Notes: generated by a model from the sequence alone, not told the origin. A stretch of DNA of 64,000 nt from Cotesia glomerata (GCF_020080835.1 NC_058162.1:26436758-26500757), one strand, 5' to 3'. Shown: positions 47,601 to 59,202, counted from the stretch's first letter. Numbers and translations: made by a program.

Positions 47601-48324
47601 AACAATTTGTTTACTATATCAAAATCTTTAAGTAGATTCGCCAAAATAATTTAGTTGGTATAACAAATTTTTTTGTTGAAACAGCAAAATTATTCTATTA
47701 AAATAACAAATAAATTTACATTAAATGTTACATTAAATTTTATAAGAATCCATAATTTAAAAATATGCTATAATCAGTGATATCTGATTTGGAAAATATT
47801 TTAGCAACAAATTAGTTTTGTTATTGCAATAAAATGATTTCGTTAGGACAATATTGTTAACAAATTGATTTGGTGATTTAACAGACTGGTTTGTCAGTAC
47901 AACTAGAAACATTTTGTTAATGTGATTAATGGATTTGTTACTATAACTAAACTCACTTGTTACCAGAACATATTTTTCAGTTATCCCGTCTTTTGTTATT
48001 TCAACAAAATCATTTTTATGCGTGCATCTAGCTGGTGTTGTCTTCGAAGCATTCTGCCCTCTCGGGTATTCTCGTTTGGCCGCCTGTTCGCTAAATTTAT
48101 TCGTTCTGAATCTCTATTTTCCGTGTAACGGTGAGAATTGGTCCACTACCTGCTCTAGTCACAACCGAGAGGTTTAATGTTGCTTCAGTAATTACTAAAT
48201 ATCTTGAAAACTATTCCTCGGATTGACTTGAAATTTTCAGAGAATATTCTTAAAACATCATACTTAAAGAAAATGGAAAAAAAAATCGATTTTTCAAAAA
48301 TTCTAAGTGCATCTACCCCCTTAA

Positions 48325-49107
48325 ATACAGTTATCAAGAGCTAAAATTTAATAATTTTTTGGATAAATTGTTTCAATTTTTTTTGATAAGTTAATAATTT
48401 TTTAAAAAATGAAATGAAAATGTGAATAGAAAAATAGTTTTCTGTTGTTTGTAGTGTTGTTAGTATGAGTGTCGCAATATCCGGCGTCATCTGGTGGAAG
48501 TGCTCAAAGAGATATCCGCGAAACAAGTTTTCCCGCAATTTTCCTCGGAGCGTGATAACCATCACATCGCGGGAGTGAAATGAAGAAGAGAGCTGAGATG
48601 AGTAAAGTAGTAGACAGTAGAAAGTAGAGTTTAGTTTAGATGAGCAGAGAGCAACGGAGGATAAAGGATAGTTGTTGGATGGCGGATGCCGAAGGAAAAG
48701 ATGACCCAGGGGGTTGCCCGGTGGCTATAATTTCATTAGCGGCTGCTGAGACAAATGAGCGAGCATTGCGAGACGCGCCGGCTGGCCGGAAGAATCTCCG
48801 GCCCGTCGGAAATAACAACACGCTATAGAAAATCACCTCCCTTAACTCCACCTCATTTCGGCCGAGTGAGAAGTAGAAATTGAGATGATGCTTTTCTTTT
48901 GTTCGTCATATCTCTCGGGACTCTGCTAAGTACCTAAATATGTCAGATAAATTTATGCCCGAGGGCTTTGATTTTTCTTGAAGTTTATTTTTAATTTTTT
49001 TTATAGAATAAAAATTTCAACTTTTTTTATGTTGTCAATTTGATTAACTTGTGACTTGAAAAAATTTATTTGAATTATTATATTTTATAGAATTAGAAAA
49101 GAATTAT
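48325..49107. other. Unassigned; GC-richer patch
   Basis: About 48600-48830 is GC-richer and has a 62-codon ATG frame (MSREQRRIKDSCWMADAEG...) with no recognisable domain. Possibly exon or UTR sequence; not supported enough to call. Confidence 0.35.
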
Positions 49108-51180
49108 ATTCAGTAGTAGCTTTCCAAAAATATGAAAATTTGAATTTGTAATTAGAATTGCAATTTAATTTTAAATTACTAACAATATATTTACCTTAAG
49201 CAAAACATATTCTATTCCAAGTATTATTATTATTCTTGCTACAACTTTCTTCCAATTTCTCACCAAATAATTATTTATTTGGCAACTTGCAACTCCACTT
49301 ATAAAATTATATGTCAGTTTATAAAGAGACTAACGCTTTAATAAAGTAACCTCTGGATTTATTTTAAAGTTCCCGACTATTCAGACCTTAAAATACTAAA
49401 ACAAAACGTTATTAACAATTAATAAATATGTTAGCATAAAACGGAGGTGTTTATTATGTTTGGAGATGTCGAACAAGTGGAACAAATCGAAGAATCTAAC
49501 TTTTGTTGATTGTAGTTAATTCCTCGGCCTAACGGTCTGTAAGCGAAAAACTTTGGACTACTTTCGCCACCTATCTGCTAAACCAGACACTATTTACTGT
49601 TGATAAATTTTTTTGAACTAAAATTATCCAAAATCTAAACTATAATGTTGAATACTATTAAAATGACTGTTGCTGTTTGCTTAAGAAAATATTTTTTGCC
49701 CTCCGGGCGAGAAAGTGGCAACTTTCGTCCCGCTGCGCTAAACAAAGTTGCCGCTTTCCGCCTTCGTCGGACAAAAAATAGTATACACTCCACGGGAAGT
49801 AAATAAGAAAGCCTCAGATCACATGTTTGTTGACCTCGGCTTCGCCTCGGACAACAATTACATGTGATCTGAGACATTTCTTACTTTACTTCCCTAGGTG
49901 TGTAATATACTATTCTTCTATAAATTCTTGAAGCTTAAATTTTTTTTGTTACTCCCGTGAAATTATTTTCAAATTTTCTTGTTGAAAATTTGAATTTGGA
50001 ATTAGAATTGCAATCTAATTTTAAACTACTAACAACTAACAATATACTTACCTCAAGCAATACACGTATTATTTCAAGTATTATAATTATTCTTGCTACA
50101 ACTTTCTTCCAATTCCTCACCAAATAATTATTTGTTTGGCAACTTGCAACTCCACTTATAAAATTATATGTCAGTTTATAAAGAGACTAACGCTTTAATA
50201 AAGTAACCTCTTGATTTATTTTAAAGTTCCCGACTATTCAGACCTTAAAATACTAAAACAAAACGTTATTAACAATTAATAAATATGTTAGCATAAAACG
50301 GAGGTGTTTATTATGTTTGGAGATGTCGAACAAGTGGAACAAGTCGAAGAATCTAACTTTTGTTGATGGTAGTTAATTCCTCGGCCTAACGGTCTGTAAG
50401 CGAAAAACTTTGGACTACTTTCGCCACCTATCTGCTAAACCAGACACTATTTACTGTTGATAAATTTTTTTGAACTAAAATTATCCAAAATCTAAACTAT
50501 AATGTTGAATACTATTGAAATTACTCTTGCTGTCTGCTTAAGAAAATATTTTCTTCTATAAATTCTTGAAGCTTAAATTTTTTTTGTTACTCCCGTGAAA
50601 TTATTTTCAAATTTTCTTGTTGAAAATTTGAATTTGGAATTAGAATTGCAATCTAATTTTAAACTACTAACAACTAACAATATACTTACCTCAAGCAATA
50701 CACGTATTATTTCAAGTATTATAATTATTCTTGCTACAACTTTCTTCCAATTCCTCACCAAATAATTATTTGTTTGGCAACTTGCAACTCCACTTATAAA
50801 ATTATATGTCAGTTTATAAAGAGACTAACGCTTTAATAAAGTAACCTCTTGATTTATTTTAAAGTTCCCGACTATTCAGACCTTAAAATACTAAAACAAA
50901 ACGTTATTAACAATTAATAAATATGTTAGCATAAAACGGAGGTGTTTATTATGTTTGGAGATGTCGAACAAGTGGAACAAGTCGAAGAATCTAACTTTTG
51001 TTGATGGTAGTTAATTCCTCGGCCTAACGGTCTGTAAGCGAAAAACTTTGGACTACTTTCGCCACCTATCTGCTAAACTGGACACTATTTACTGTTGATA
51101 AAATTTGTTGAACTCAAATATTGCTTTTAGTTTGTTTAATAAAATATTTCCTTTTGTAAGTCTTCAAATCTTTAATTTCT
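49108..51180 (-). repeat. ~633-bp tandem repeat array R5, three units (inverted)
   Basis: Equivalent sites (GAGACTAACGCTTTAATAAA) fall near 49327, 50184 and 50821, spacings of 857 and 637 bp. Removing the 219-bp double-hairpin insertion from unit 1 makes all spacings about 637. Units 2 and 3 are almost identical, including a 62-codon frame that repeats without change; unit 1 is more diverged. The same array with two units lies at 26075-27795 on the other strand, and both arrays share the border AAAAATATGAAAATTTGAATT. Confidence 0.87.
49694..49912 (-). mobile_element. GC-rich double-hairpin element, copy 3
   Basis: Reading the minus strand: GAAGAA|TAGTATATTACACACC, first hairpin with CCGAGGCGAAGCCGAGG, second hairpin with TTAGCGCAGCGGGACG, end GGGCAAAA. 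It splits an R5 unit. The next unit (about 50538-50572) has the intact target TTAAGAAAATATTTTCTTCT. The insertion point is inside its A-run (on the minus strand). Confidence 0.88.
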
Positions 51181-52488
51181 TTTTTTTTCATAAATAATTA
51201 ATAAAACACATTAAAAAAAAAATCCTTATATAAGCATACAGCAAAAGTTTCTCTTTAAAAAAATTACCTAGTTAATTACAAGACGATAATACGAACTAAA
51301 AAGTATATTTAATTGCGTGGAAATATCTTAATGAACAAATAAAGTAAATGAGTTAAATAAATACGTCGTTCGTAAGAAGAAATGACGCTTAAAAGAGCAT
51401 ACCTTATACAAACCTTATACATATAGTTATTATTATGTGTATAAACTGATACAGGAGCGCGGAGAAGAAGTATAAGTATAAGTAGAAGCAGTTATATCTT
51501 GGTTAAAGAAGATGGCTATTTGCCGTGGTAATTACCGTCTTGATATCGCAAGAAAAACATTAATACCAAACGACGTCGACAGTTCAAACAGAGGATCCTA
51601 ATGGCGAGAGGAACTTTCTGTTCACTGTCGTCGTAGCCCACCCTCCCAACTCTTCTATTTTTACTTCCCCCATCCTTCCGTTCCTAAATTTCCCCGAAAC
51701 TCCGCTTGCAGATTCATTTTTTCCGGCATATATTGCTCGAACGGCGGAGTGCTCGGCAAGTAAGAAGCGGAGAATAAAATCGGGGGTTAATAGAAGAGAC
51801 GGAGAAAAGTGTCTCACCCTCCGGTGAGCTTTGTCCAATTAAGCGTCCGGCTTTGGAGCCACGCGCGAAACTCCATATATTTCTGTCTGAGAGCTCAAAC
51901 GAGTGGAGAAATGACGAAAGAGCCGAAAAACTAAACTCACAACCATTTCAGTACATTCATCTTTCTCTCTTTCTCTTTTGCCCTTAAAAAACCACCACCC
52001 CGCCCTCCACTCTTGCAACTCGCTCGAGTATTTCCTCGGATGTCCAACTTATCGCAATTAGCCCAATAATTTATCCCGTCTGTTTCGCCTCGTTTGACAG
52101 CACGTCACCTCTTCTCCAGGTCCTTGAAAATATTTAAATAAAAAAAAAAAACATACTTTAAAGTAGAGTCGCAAACTAGGGACAAATTTTTCTCATTATA
52201 TATCAGAAATCAAATGTCACTATGACTCGATTCTTTTTTATTCTTAAGTATCAACATTTGTCGTTTATTTCGTTCGTTTTTATACTTTTTTTTGCTGCTT
52301 GACTAGAGGGGATGTTTTTTACTTCCACTTGAATTCAATAATTCGTATAATAGGGATACTTTAACGTATTGTGTGTAATTTTATTCTATCGATTCATGAG
52401 CTTGAGTTTATTCGATTCAGTTAATTATCAGAGTAAACGAATAATATTGAAAAATTTTTCTCCACTTCAATTGATGAAATACTTGAAA
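51181..52488. other. Unassigned; moderately GC-rich middle
   Basis: About 51570-52080 is less AT-rich. The 84-codon minus-strand frame there has no recognisable domain. A short TATAAG repeat is at about 51469-51490. Nothing called. Confidence 0.4.
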
Positions 52489-54083
52489 CTATATTATTGA
52501 GAGAATAAGCAAAATTTTGTGGCCAGTGTATTTATATAATAAAATGGATTTTTATAAATTTGGTATCGTTGAAAAAGTCTTGATTTGAATTTGTGCCTTT
52601 TTATGGTTTTATATCATTCTCACCGATAGTCAATTTATTATGATAAGTACTTAGGCTGCATTCAAAAATAATCTATCTCTAGGTACGTAATTAAGAAATG
52701 ACCTCGTATTTTGTGAACTATTGACAATTTTAAAGATATAAGCTCATCCCGATGTTACACTCATCGAGACCTTTCATTTGCGTACCCACATCAATTTTTC
52801 ATATATTTTATATATTTATATATATTATATATATATGTATTTATGAAAAATATATGAAAAATTGATGTAGGTACTCAAATTAAAGCTCTTGATGAGTGTA
52901 ACATCGTAATGAGCTTATATCTTTTATATATATGTTATATATATATGTATATATGAAAAACATATCAAAAATGCATGTGGGTACTCAAATGGAAGCTCTT
53001 GATGAGTGTAACATCGAAATGAGTTTATATCTTAAAAAATGCCAATAATTAAGAAATAATCTTGTATCTTGTCAACGACTGACATTTTTAAAGATATAAG
53101 CTCATTCTGATGTTATACTCATCGAGACCTTTCATTTGAGTACCCACATCAATTTTTCATATATTTTATATATTTATATATATTATATATATGTATTTAT
53201 GAAAAATATATGAAAAATTGATGTAGGTACTCAAATTAAAGCTCTTGATGAGTGTAACATCGAAATGAGCTTATATCTTTAATATATATGTTATATATAT
53301 GTACATATGAAAAATATATCAAAAATGCATGTGGGTACTCAAATGGAAGCTCTTGATGAGTGTAACATCGAAATGAGTCTATATCTTAAAAAATGCCAAT
53401 AATTAAGAAATGATCTTGTATCTTGTCAACGACTGACATTTTTAAAGATATAAGCTCATCTCGATGTTACACTCATCAAGACCTTTCATTTGCGTACCTA
53501 AATCAATTTTTCATATATTTTATATATTTATATATATTATATATATGTATTTATGAAAAATATATGAAAAATTGATGTAGGTACTCAAATTAAAGCTCTT
53601 GATGAGTGTAACATCGTAATGAGCTTATATCTTTTATATATATGTTATATATATATGTATATATGAAAAACATATCAAAAATGCATGTGGGTACTCAAAT
53701 GGAAGCTCTTGATGAGTGTAACATCGAAATGAGTTTATATCTTAAAAAATGCCAATAATTAAGAAATAATCTTGTATCTTGTCAACGACTGACATTTTTA
53801 AAGATATAAGCTCATTCTGATGTTATACTCATCGAGACCTTTCATTTGAGTACCCACATCAATTTTTCATATATTTTATATATTTATATATATCATATAT
53901 ATGAATATATGAAAAATATATCAAAAATGCATGTAGGTACTCAAATGAAAGCTCTTGATGAGTGTATCATCTGAGTGTATCAGCTTATATCTGTAAAAAT
54001 GTCAATAGTTAAGAAATTACAGTGCAATTTAATAAAAGTCATTATTTAATAAAGCAAATTTTAAGTGACTGCAAGGTTGCTAG
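52489..54083 (+). mobile_element. Helitron-like element, copy 6
   Basis: Begins with a decayed 5' end AACTATATTATTGAGAGAAT and the leader GCAAAATTTTGTGGCCAGTG. It ends GTGACTGCAAGGTTGCTAG|T; the left half of the terminal hairpin is deleted. The interior has at least seven alternating inverted modules. A block of about 370 bp (from about 52690) is repeated in tandem at about 53050 and 53420 with few changes. Confidence 0.68.
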
Positions 54084-54844
54084 TATTTTAACTCCACAAA
54101 TTTCTTCCTGTGTCTTTTTTCAGTAAGTTTTTATATCTTAAGCTTTGTTTATTTCTTTTATAAAAATATTCGTAATTTATAGACGATGAATAATCGCACT
54201 TTTGAAAATAATTTTCAGTAAATAATAATTTCCAACGTTAAATATCGAAAACAAAGAAATCGAGTTATTAAGCCATTCCTTAACGCATAAACGGCAAATG
54301 AGAATCGCTGAGGGTACAGAGCAAAGCACCGTACAAGTCGCAGTTATCGGCTAATGAAAAAACTCGAGGCTCAATCCGGGGTTCATAAAGAGCTTGCTCC
54401 TGTTTGCTGCCAGTGGAGTGGGCGGCTTATCTTGGAATTTTTTTAAAGATTGCCCTCGTGTGTCGTATTAAGGGTAGCTTCTTCTCTTGGTGAGTCTCCG
54501 CGAATTGGAGCTCGTTTGGTTGTGCTCGGTGGCGGGCCTTCGACCCTTAACGCATCCCCGAGGCGGTGGTGCACGTAAATAGCTACTTGTCGCTTCATTC
54601 CCGAGCCACCAGAGTTTAAATTTTCAGCGTTAAGATAATAGCGTAATGCTGCCAAGATTAAATCGATCTCATTTTTTTTCTCTAGTTACTTTTTGCATAA
54701 TCACACTTAATTTACTTTTCTAGTCACGAGCTCATTTACATAGTCCCTGGCTTTATTTGTTTATTTCTATAGAAGCTCATTAAGAAGAAAAAAAATCAAA
54801 GCTGAAAATTTTCTTTATTTAAAAAAAACAGTAAAAAAAAAAAA
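54084..54844. other. Unassigned sequence
   Basis: GC-richer at 54400-54620 with a 70-codon minus-strand frame of no recognisable family. Nothing called. Confidence 0.4.
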
Positions 54845-55326
54845 TTGTCATAATTTTAAAAAATTCTAAAAAATATCAAGTATTTGTTAATTTTGGTATC
54901 AACGAAGATCACAGATTATAAAATTTAATTAAAAAAAAAAATCAGAGGTATAGGTAATAGTATATTACACACCTAGGGAAGTAAAGTAAGAAATGTCTTA
55001 GATCACATGTAATTGTTGGCCGAGGCGAAGCCGAGGTCAACAAACATGTGATCTGAGGCTTTCTTATTTACTTCCCGTGGAGTGTATACTATTTTTTTGC
55101 TCGACGAAGGCAGAAAGGGGCAACTTCGTTTAGCGCAGCGGGCCGAAAGTTGACGCTTTCTGCCCGTCGAGCAAAAAAATTAATTTCAGATTCTAGAGAA
55201 AAAAAAAAAAAAAAAATTCTGTCATAATTTTAAAAAATTCTAAAAAATATCAAGTATTTGTTAATTTTAGTATCAACAAGATCATAGATTATAATTGGTA
55301 TTGAAAAAATTAATTTTTCGTTCTAG

Positions 55327-55330
<4 letters not shown>
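54845..55330 (+). repeat. Short tandem duplication split by an insertion
   Basis: TGTCATAATTTTAAAAAATT through GATCACAGATTATAA at 54846-54920 recurs at about 55220-55295. The first unit is interrupted by the double-hairpin element. Both units are preceded by A-runs. Confidence 0.75.
54958..55177 (+). mobile_element. GC-rich double-hairpin element, copy 4
   Basis: GGTAA|TAGTATATTACACACCTAG to GTCGAGCAAAAA. The two hairpins have the same tips as the copy at 47381-47600 and almost the same sequence. The paired unit of the local duplication (about 55300-55325) reads GGTATTGAAAAAATTAATTT, giving an A-run empty site. Confidence 0.86.

Positions 55331-55364
<34 letters not shown>
55327..55364 (+). 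repeat. 38-nt A-run
   Basis: Uninterrupted poly(A) next to a tRNA-like sequence. Read on the minus strand it is a T-run directly after the tRNA-like 3' end, reminiscent of a Pol III terminator or a retroposon junction. Confidence 0.95.
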
Positions 55365-55366
<2 letters not shown>

Positions 55367-55368
55367 CT

Positions 55369-55446
55369 GTAGCCTGGATTCGAACCAGGGATTTTCGAGT
55401 CAACATACGATGCTTATAATGGTGGACCACATATACTCTGCCGTCC
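55369..55446 (-). pseudogene. tRNA-like sequence with a perfect T arm
   Basis: On the minus strand CCTGG-TTCGAAT-CCAGG (55373-55389) is a perfect T arm with an intact B box. The 5' half (TGGTCCACCATTATAAGC) only vaguely resembles a D arm and no convincing acceptor pairing is seen. A tRNA relic or SINE head. Confidence 0.45.
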
Positions 55447-55450
55447 ATCT

Positions 55451-56428
55451 TACTTACACTTGTTTTTGATATGAATTTTTAGCAATGACCTATCAATGTA
55501 AATAGTCAGAATTCAATGAATTTTTAATTACAATTTCAAAAATCTCTCATACACCTTGATCGTCCATCATTTATTTTAATTACAACAAAGTTAAATTAAA
55601 AAAGCTCGGACAAAGAAAAGCACCCTTGCAACTTGAATTTTTCTCTCAAGCCGTTTTCGCTTGCTACCAAACTTTTCCATCCCAATTGACTCAGCAAGAC
55701 TTAACCCTACCTCTTGATTATTTTAATAATTTTTCTCCCTATTTCTTAGCTCACACCTGAAGCTCTTTTAATTTTTATTACCCGTCATCCGGCGGAAGGT
55801 CTTTGTCTACCAAACTCACGAAAATAAACTCAGTAGCCCGTTGGCTGGCAGTAAGAAAACCCCGGAACCCATAAAAAAAGCTCACCGCAAAAATCCGAAA
55901 CTAAAAATCTGGAAAAACAATTCCGTAAATCAGTAACCCATTGCTACGGTAAAAAGACAACCGTCAGAGGAATGTACGATCGAACCGGAGTTTTAGAAAG
56001 AATTTTAATATTCCTATTTTCAGAAGCACAAATAACTGAAAAAAACTCGATAAACCACATCAAGGAACTAACTCCAATGCAAAATTTAAAAGTTCTAGTG
56101 TCCAATCAAAAGATATACCCATCCGGGATTTTATAATTTCACTATTTTAAAAGCCACTTCCATCCGAATTACATCTAGCAGGTATATAGCAAAAGTTTCC
56201 TCCAAGGTTTCTGTTATAGAGCTTACGAGCAAATCTATTACACCCATAGGTCTGCAAAATCCGCCAATCCAGAGCCTGGTCAGTAGAGAGTTTAGTTTAT
56301 CTCTGGCTATTGCAACGTTCGCCCAGAAATTTAGCTTAGGATCCATCGGCAAGCTTCTAAGGTCAGCAAACTAACCAAGCATCCTCAATTGGACCAACGA
56401 CCTCTATTTCCTACTACAGTCATCCGTA
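55451..56428. other. Unassigned sequence
   Basis: Mixed composition. A 73-codon ATG frame (minus, 56131-56352) has no recognisable domain. No repeat termini seen. Confidence 0.4.
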
Positions 56429-57864
56429 CACGGAAAAAAGTAAACTGTAATAAATAACAGTCGATTTATAATAAGTAATGATCAACTGCTAAAAATTACC
56501 ATTTCAAACAGTAAAATCCTGATTTTACTATTCACTTTATAATATTTACCATTTAAACGTTACAATTTACTCTTTACGTGGAAGAAAATACTATTTCAAA
56601 TAGTAATATTCGCTCTGTAAATGTCTAAAATGTTAAAGTATAATAATTAATAATTCAGACTTTGATATTTATCATTTCGTACCTAAAAAATGATCTTATG
56701 ATATGTAAAATGTATAAAATAAAGTTAGTAAATTTCTAATACAAGTAACGTCAATATTTACAAAGTAAAATGGTAAATTTTAAACGCAACATTAAAAATC
56801 AAACTGTAATTATTGACTTGCTTGGACTGGTAAAATGTATATTTTAAAAGTATAATTTTTACTGTTTCAAATGTTAAATTCTCCCAGAGTGAGACCCCCT
56901 TCTCTTTCATTTGAGTTCTCCTTCTCCTCATAATATGGACTATATTTTGAAATGGCAATTTTTACTGTTTGAAACTGTAATTTTTTAAGATGAAAGAGTC
57001 GTTATTTACTATAGTACCCTAGTAGAAATAATCGAGTTTTCACTGGATATAAACCAGTAACTGGCCAGTGATATCCAGTAAAAAGCTTGAAATCGCGCCA
57101 CCTACAACTAAGTCATAAACATTGGTTACACCGACAGTGTATCTTTACTAGTGTGTGTATGTTTGTTTATTTTTTGTTAACCTGTACGCATCATTATTGT
57201 AATTGTTATTAAAAACAGTATAAATAAATCAAAATTAGTGTTTATTAACGTGTAAATAATTTCCAATATATATTTCAAAATGGATGCAGTGAAAAAATGA
57301 CACATTATACACAATTGCGACTGTGGGCATTAAAAAAATCTCAATTCAAAATAATCATTTTTCTTATTCTAAAATGTTAGATTTATTATTAGTCTATCAG
57401 TCTAATGATATTATATATTTTATAATGTACACATAAATGAAACTTTTTATATCATCATATCGTTTATTAAACATTATTTTGCATTTATTTGACAATTTTA
57501 ATAACGCCTTAATAACCTCAGAATTTAAAACTGACAGTTTCACTAAAGCCGCCATAATGTTTTGTTAGATCTCTAGTAAAACTTGCCAGTTACTAGACAG
57601 AAACTTGATATTACACTGGCCAGTTACTGGTTTAAGTCTAGTAAAACTGGCCAGTTACTGGCTAAAAACTTGATTTCATTTCTACTAGGGTAACAGCTAC
57701 TAATCACTTATTTTGGATATTAAATTATAAATTGTGGCTTTTGTACTTTCTACATTAAGTTCTGTAATATTTATATTTTTGCCCCTCCGATGTCCGCTTT
57801 ACTATTTGAAACTATAAAAATTAACCGGAATCCGAGTGAATATTACAGTTTACTTTTTTCCTTG
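56429..57864. mobile_element. TA-flanked CACGGAAAAAAG-TIR element
   Basis: CACGGAAAAAAGTAAACTG at the left faces CAGTTTACTTTTTTCCTTG at the right. Both are flanked by TA (56427-56428 and 57865-57866). The interior is rich in ACTGTAA and TTTACTATT motifs in both orientations and encodes nothing. It is interrupted by another TA-flanked element at 57017-57690. Confidence 0.72.
57017..57690. mobile_element. TA-flanked CCCTAGTAGAAAT-TIR element, nested
   Basis: CCCTAGTAGAAAT and ATTTCTACTAGGG lie between TA dinucleotides at 57015-57016 and 57691-57692. Near the ends the palindromic motif TGGCCAGTTACTGG or its complement recurs at about 57055, 57588, 57617 and 57649. No transposase. A weak relative (GGAAATCGCACAATCTACAA) is near 61457. 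Confidence 0.75.
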
Positions 57865-58892
57865 TAGATTCAACAATTTGTTATATTTTTCTGGATCTAC
57901 GCTATAGTACACATTAGCTGGTACACTCCACTGCAAGACCGTGAAATTCAAATTCAGATGGTCAAGCTTTGCCGAAAATGTCCTCAGTGTTGATGACACT
58001 GAGTGTAATTCAGCTAAGAAATTAAACGCTGGTCACATTCCTCAAGACAACTTCCTGATTGTCCAGAACCTGGACTATCACTTGGTCTTTTGCTGATGGA
58101 GAAAGGGAGACTGTGTCTACTGACCACCAGTATTTATGTCTCGGACACTCGTGAGTAGTTTAATTCCAGTGGGGAGGTGTAACAGCTTTCTGCATAAGAC
58201 TGATTCTAACTTTGGGTTCATTCTCAAGAGCAGACTCTGTTCGGTACACTGTACCCACGTCGTCCACTGGACCCGCTAATGGTTATGGTAATTACCGGTC
58301 CTAATTGCGAGCAATGAAATTATACGAAATATCAAAGTTTCGGAAGCGAGCCACTGGGAACAAGAATTTCAAAGTTTGTAAAATCAATGCACGTGATTGA
58401 TATAATAATGATTATGGTTATGGTTAAAGGATAATGGAAAATTTTTTTTTTTTTTTAATGGAAAAATTTAATAATTATTATATTGAAAATTTATATCACG
58501 AACGGAATTAATTAAGTGACTGCTGGAGAGTTGGGAATTGAATTAGTTGCCGTGGTAGGTGCCGAGTGAGAAATATCCAATTTTCAGAATGGAAAAGCAC
58601 ATTAGCTGAATGTTTAATTGCTAAGAGGTAGCCAACCACTAGACCAGTGGCTAACTCACTCGTATCTGCATTTTCGGGGTGTCTTTATTTCATTTTTTAT
58701 TGTGTTACTACACTCGGCTAAAGACCGTGCCAACTTTTAGTGTATCAATTTATTTAATTACTGCGCAAGAGCTCATTTGATAATTTTTTAATAAAAACGG
58801 TTGTTATTAGCTCCATGGAGAATTAATGAGCTTCTAAACTGATTATGAAAAAAATCAGTAAACTCAAAAGTTCACAAAATGAATAATCAAAG
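57865..58892. other. Unassigned sequence
   Basis: Mixed composition with a T-run at about 58441-58457. No gene or repeat terminus recognised. Confidence 0.4.
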
Positions 58893-59020
58893 ATATTGCT
58901 TCATTTTTTTGATTCAAGTAATTGGGGACAAGCTTAATTAAATTGGGGAGGTGTAACATTTCATAAATAATTTTTTAATTTTATATTGAGAGAATTTATA
59001 GAGTTTTTAACGTCCCAAAT
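58893..59020 (+). repeat. Direct repeat R6, first copy
   Basis: Contains GGGGAGGTGTAACATTTCAT and TGAGAGAATTTATAGAGTTT. Both recur in the same order about 310 bp downstream. Confidence 0.7.
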
Positions 59021-59202
59021 CTCTTAAGGATCATTCGTCAGATCATATTCAGCCTAGACTAGATACTCAAGCGTCAGTGCACCAATTCTGGACATAAAAA
59101 TGACTATCCATAGTCCCTTATCCTCATTACATATTATTACAACCGTAAAACTCCATTTTGCAGTAAAAAATCTAATTTTGTAGCCCAGAATGAATAAATA
59201 AA

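Larger units (their letters stand above)
46669..48024. mobile_element. CACGCA-TIR element, copy 1 (interrupted)
   Basis: Ends CACGCAGAAAAAAATTTTG and AAAATCATTTTTATGCGTG. The interior repeats AACAAA/TTTGTT motifs at short, irregular intervals. The inverted copy at 59914-60592 aligns through its length except for a ~790-bp insertion (46808-47602), so that copy gives the empty site. Confidence 0.75.
45676..48320. mobile_element. TTAA-flanked TIR element (piggyBac-type), 2.6 kb with nest
   Basis: TTAA at 45672-45675 and 48321-48324 flanks GGGGGTAGATGCACT and its exact complement AGTGCATCTACCCCC. About half of the length is a nested element at 46669-48024; the rest (about 1.3 kb) is AT-rich and non-coding. 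The start resembles the GGGGTTATACGCA element at 39889. Confidence 0.78.

Noticed and set aside
49935..50761. Identical 62-codon frames MVRNWKKVVARII... in two places
   Set aside because: Identity reflects near-identical tandem repeat units; the frame is not kept in the other units.
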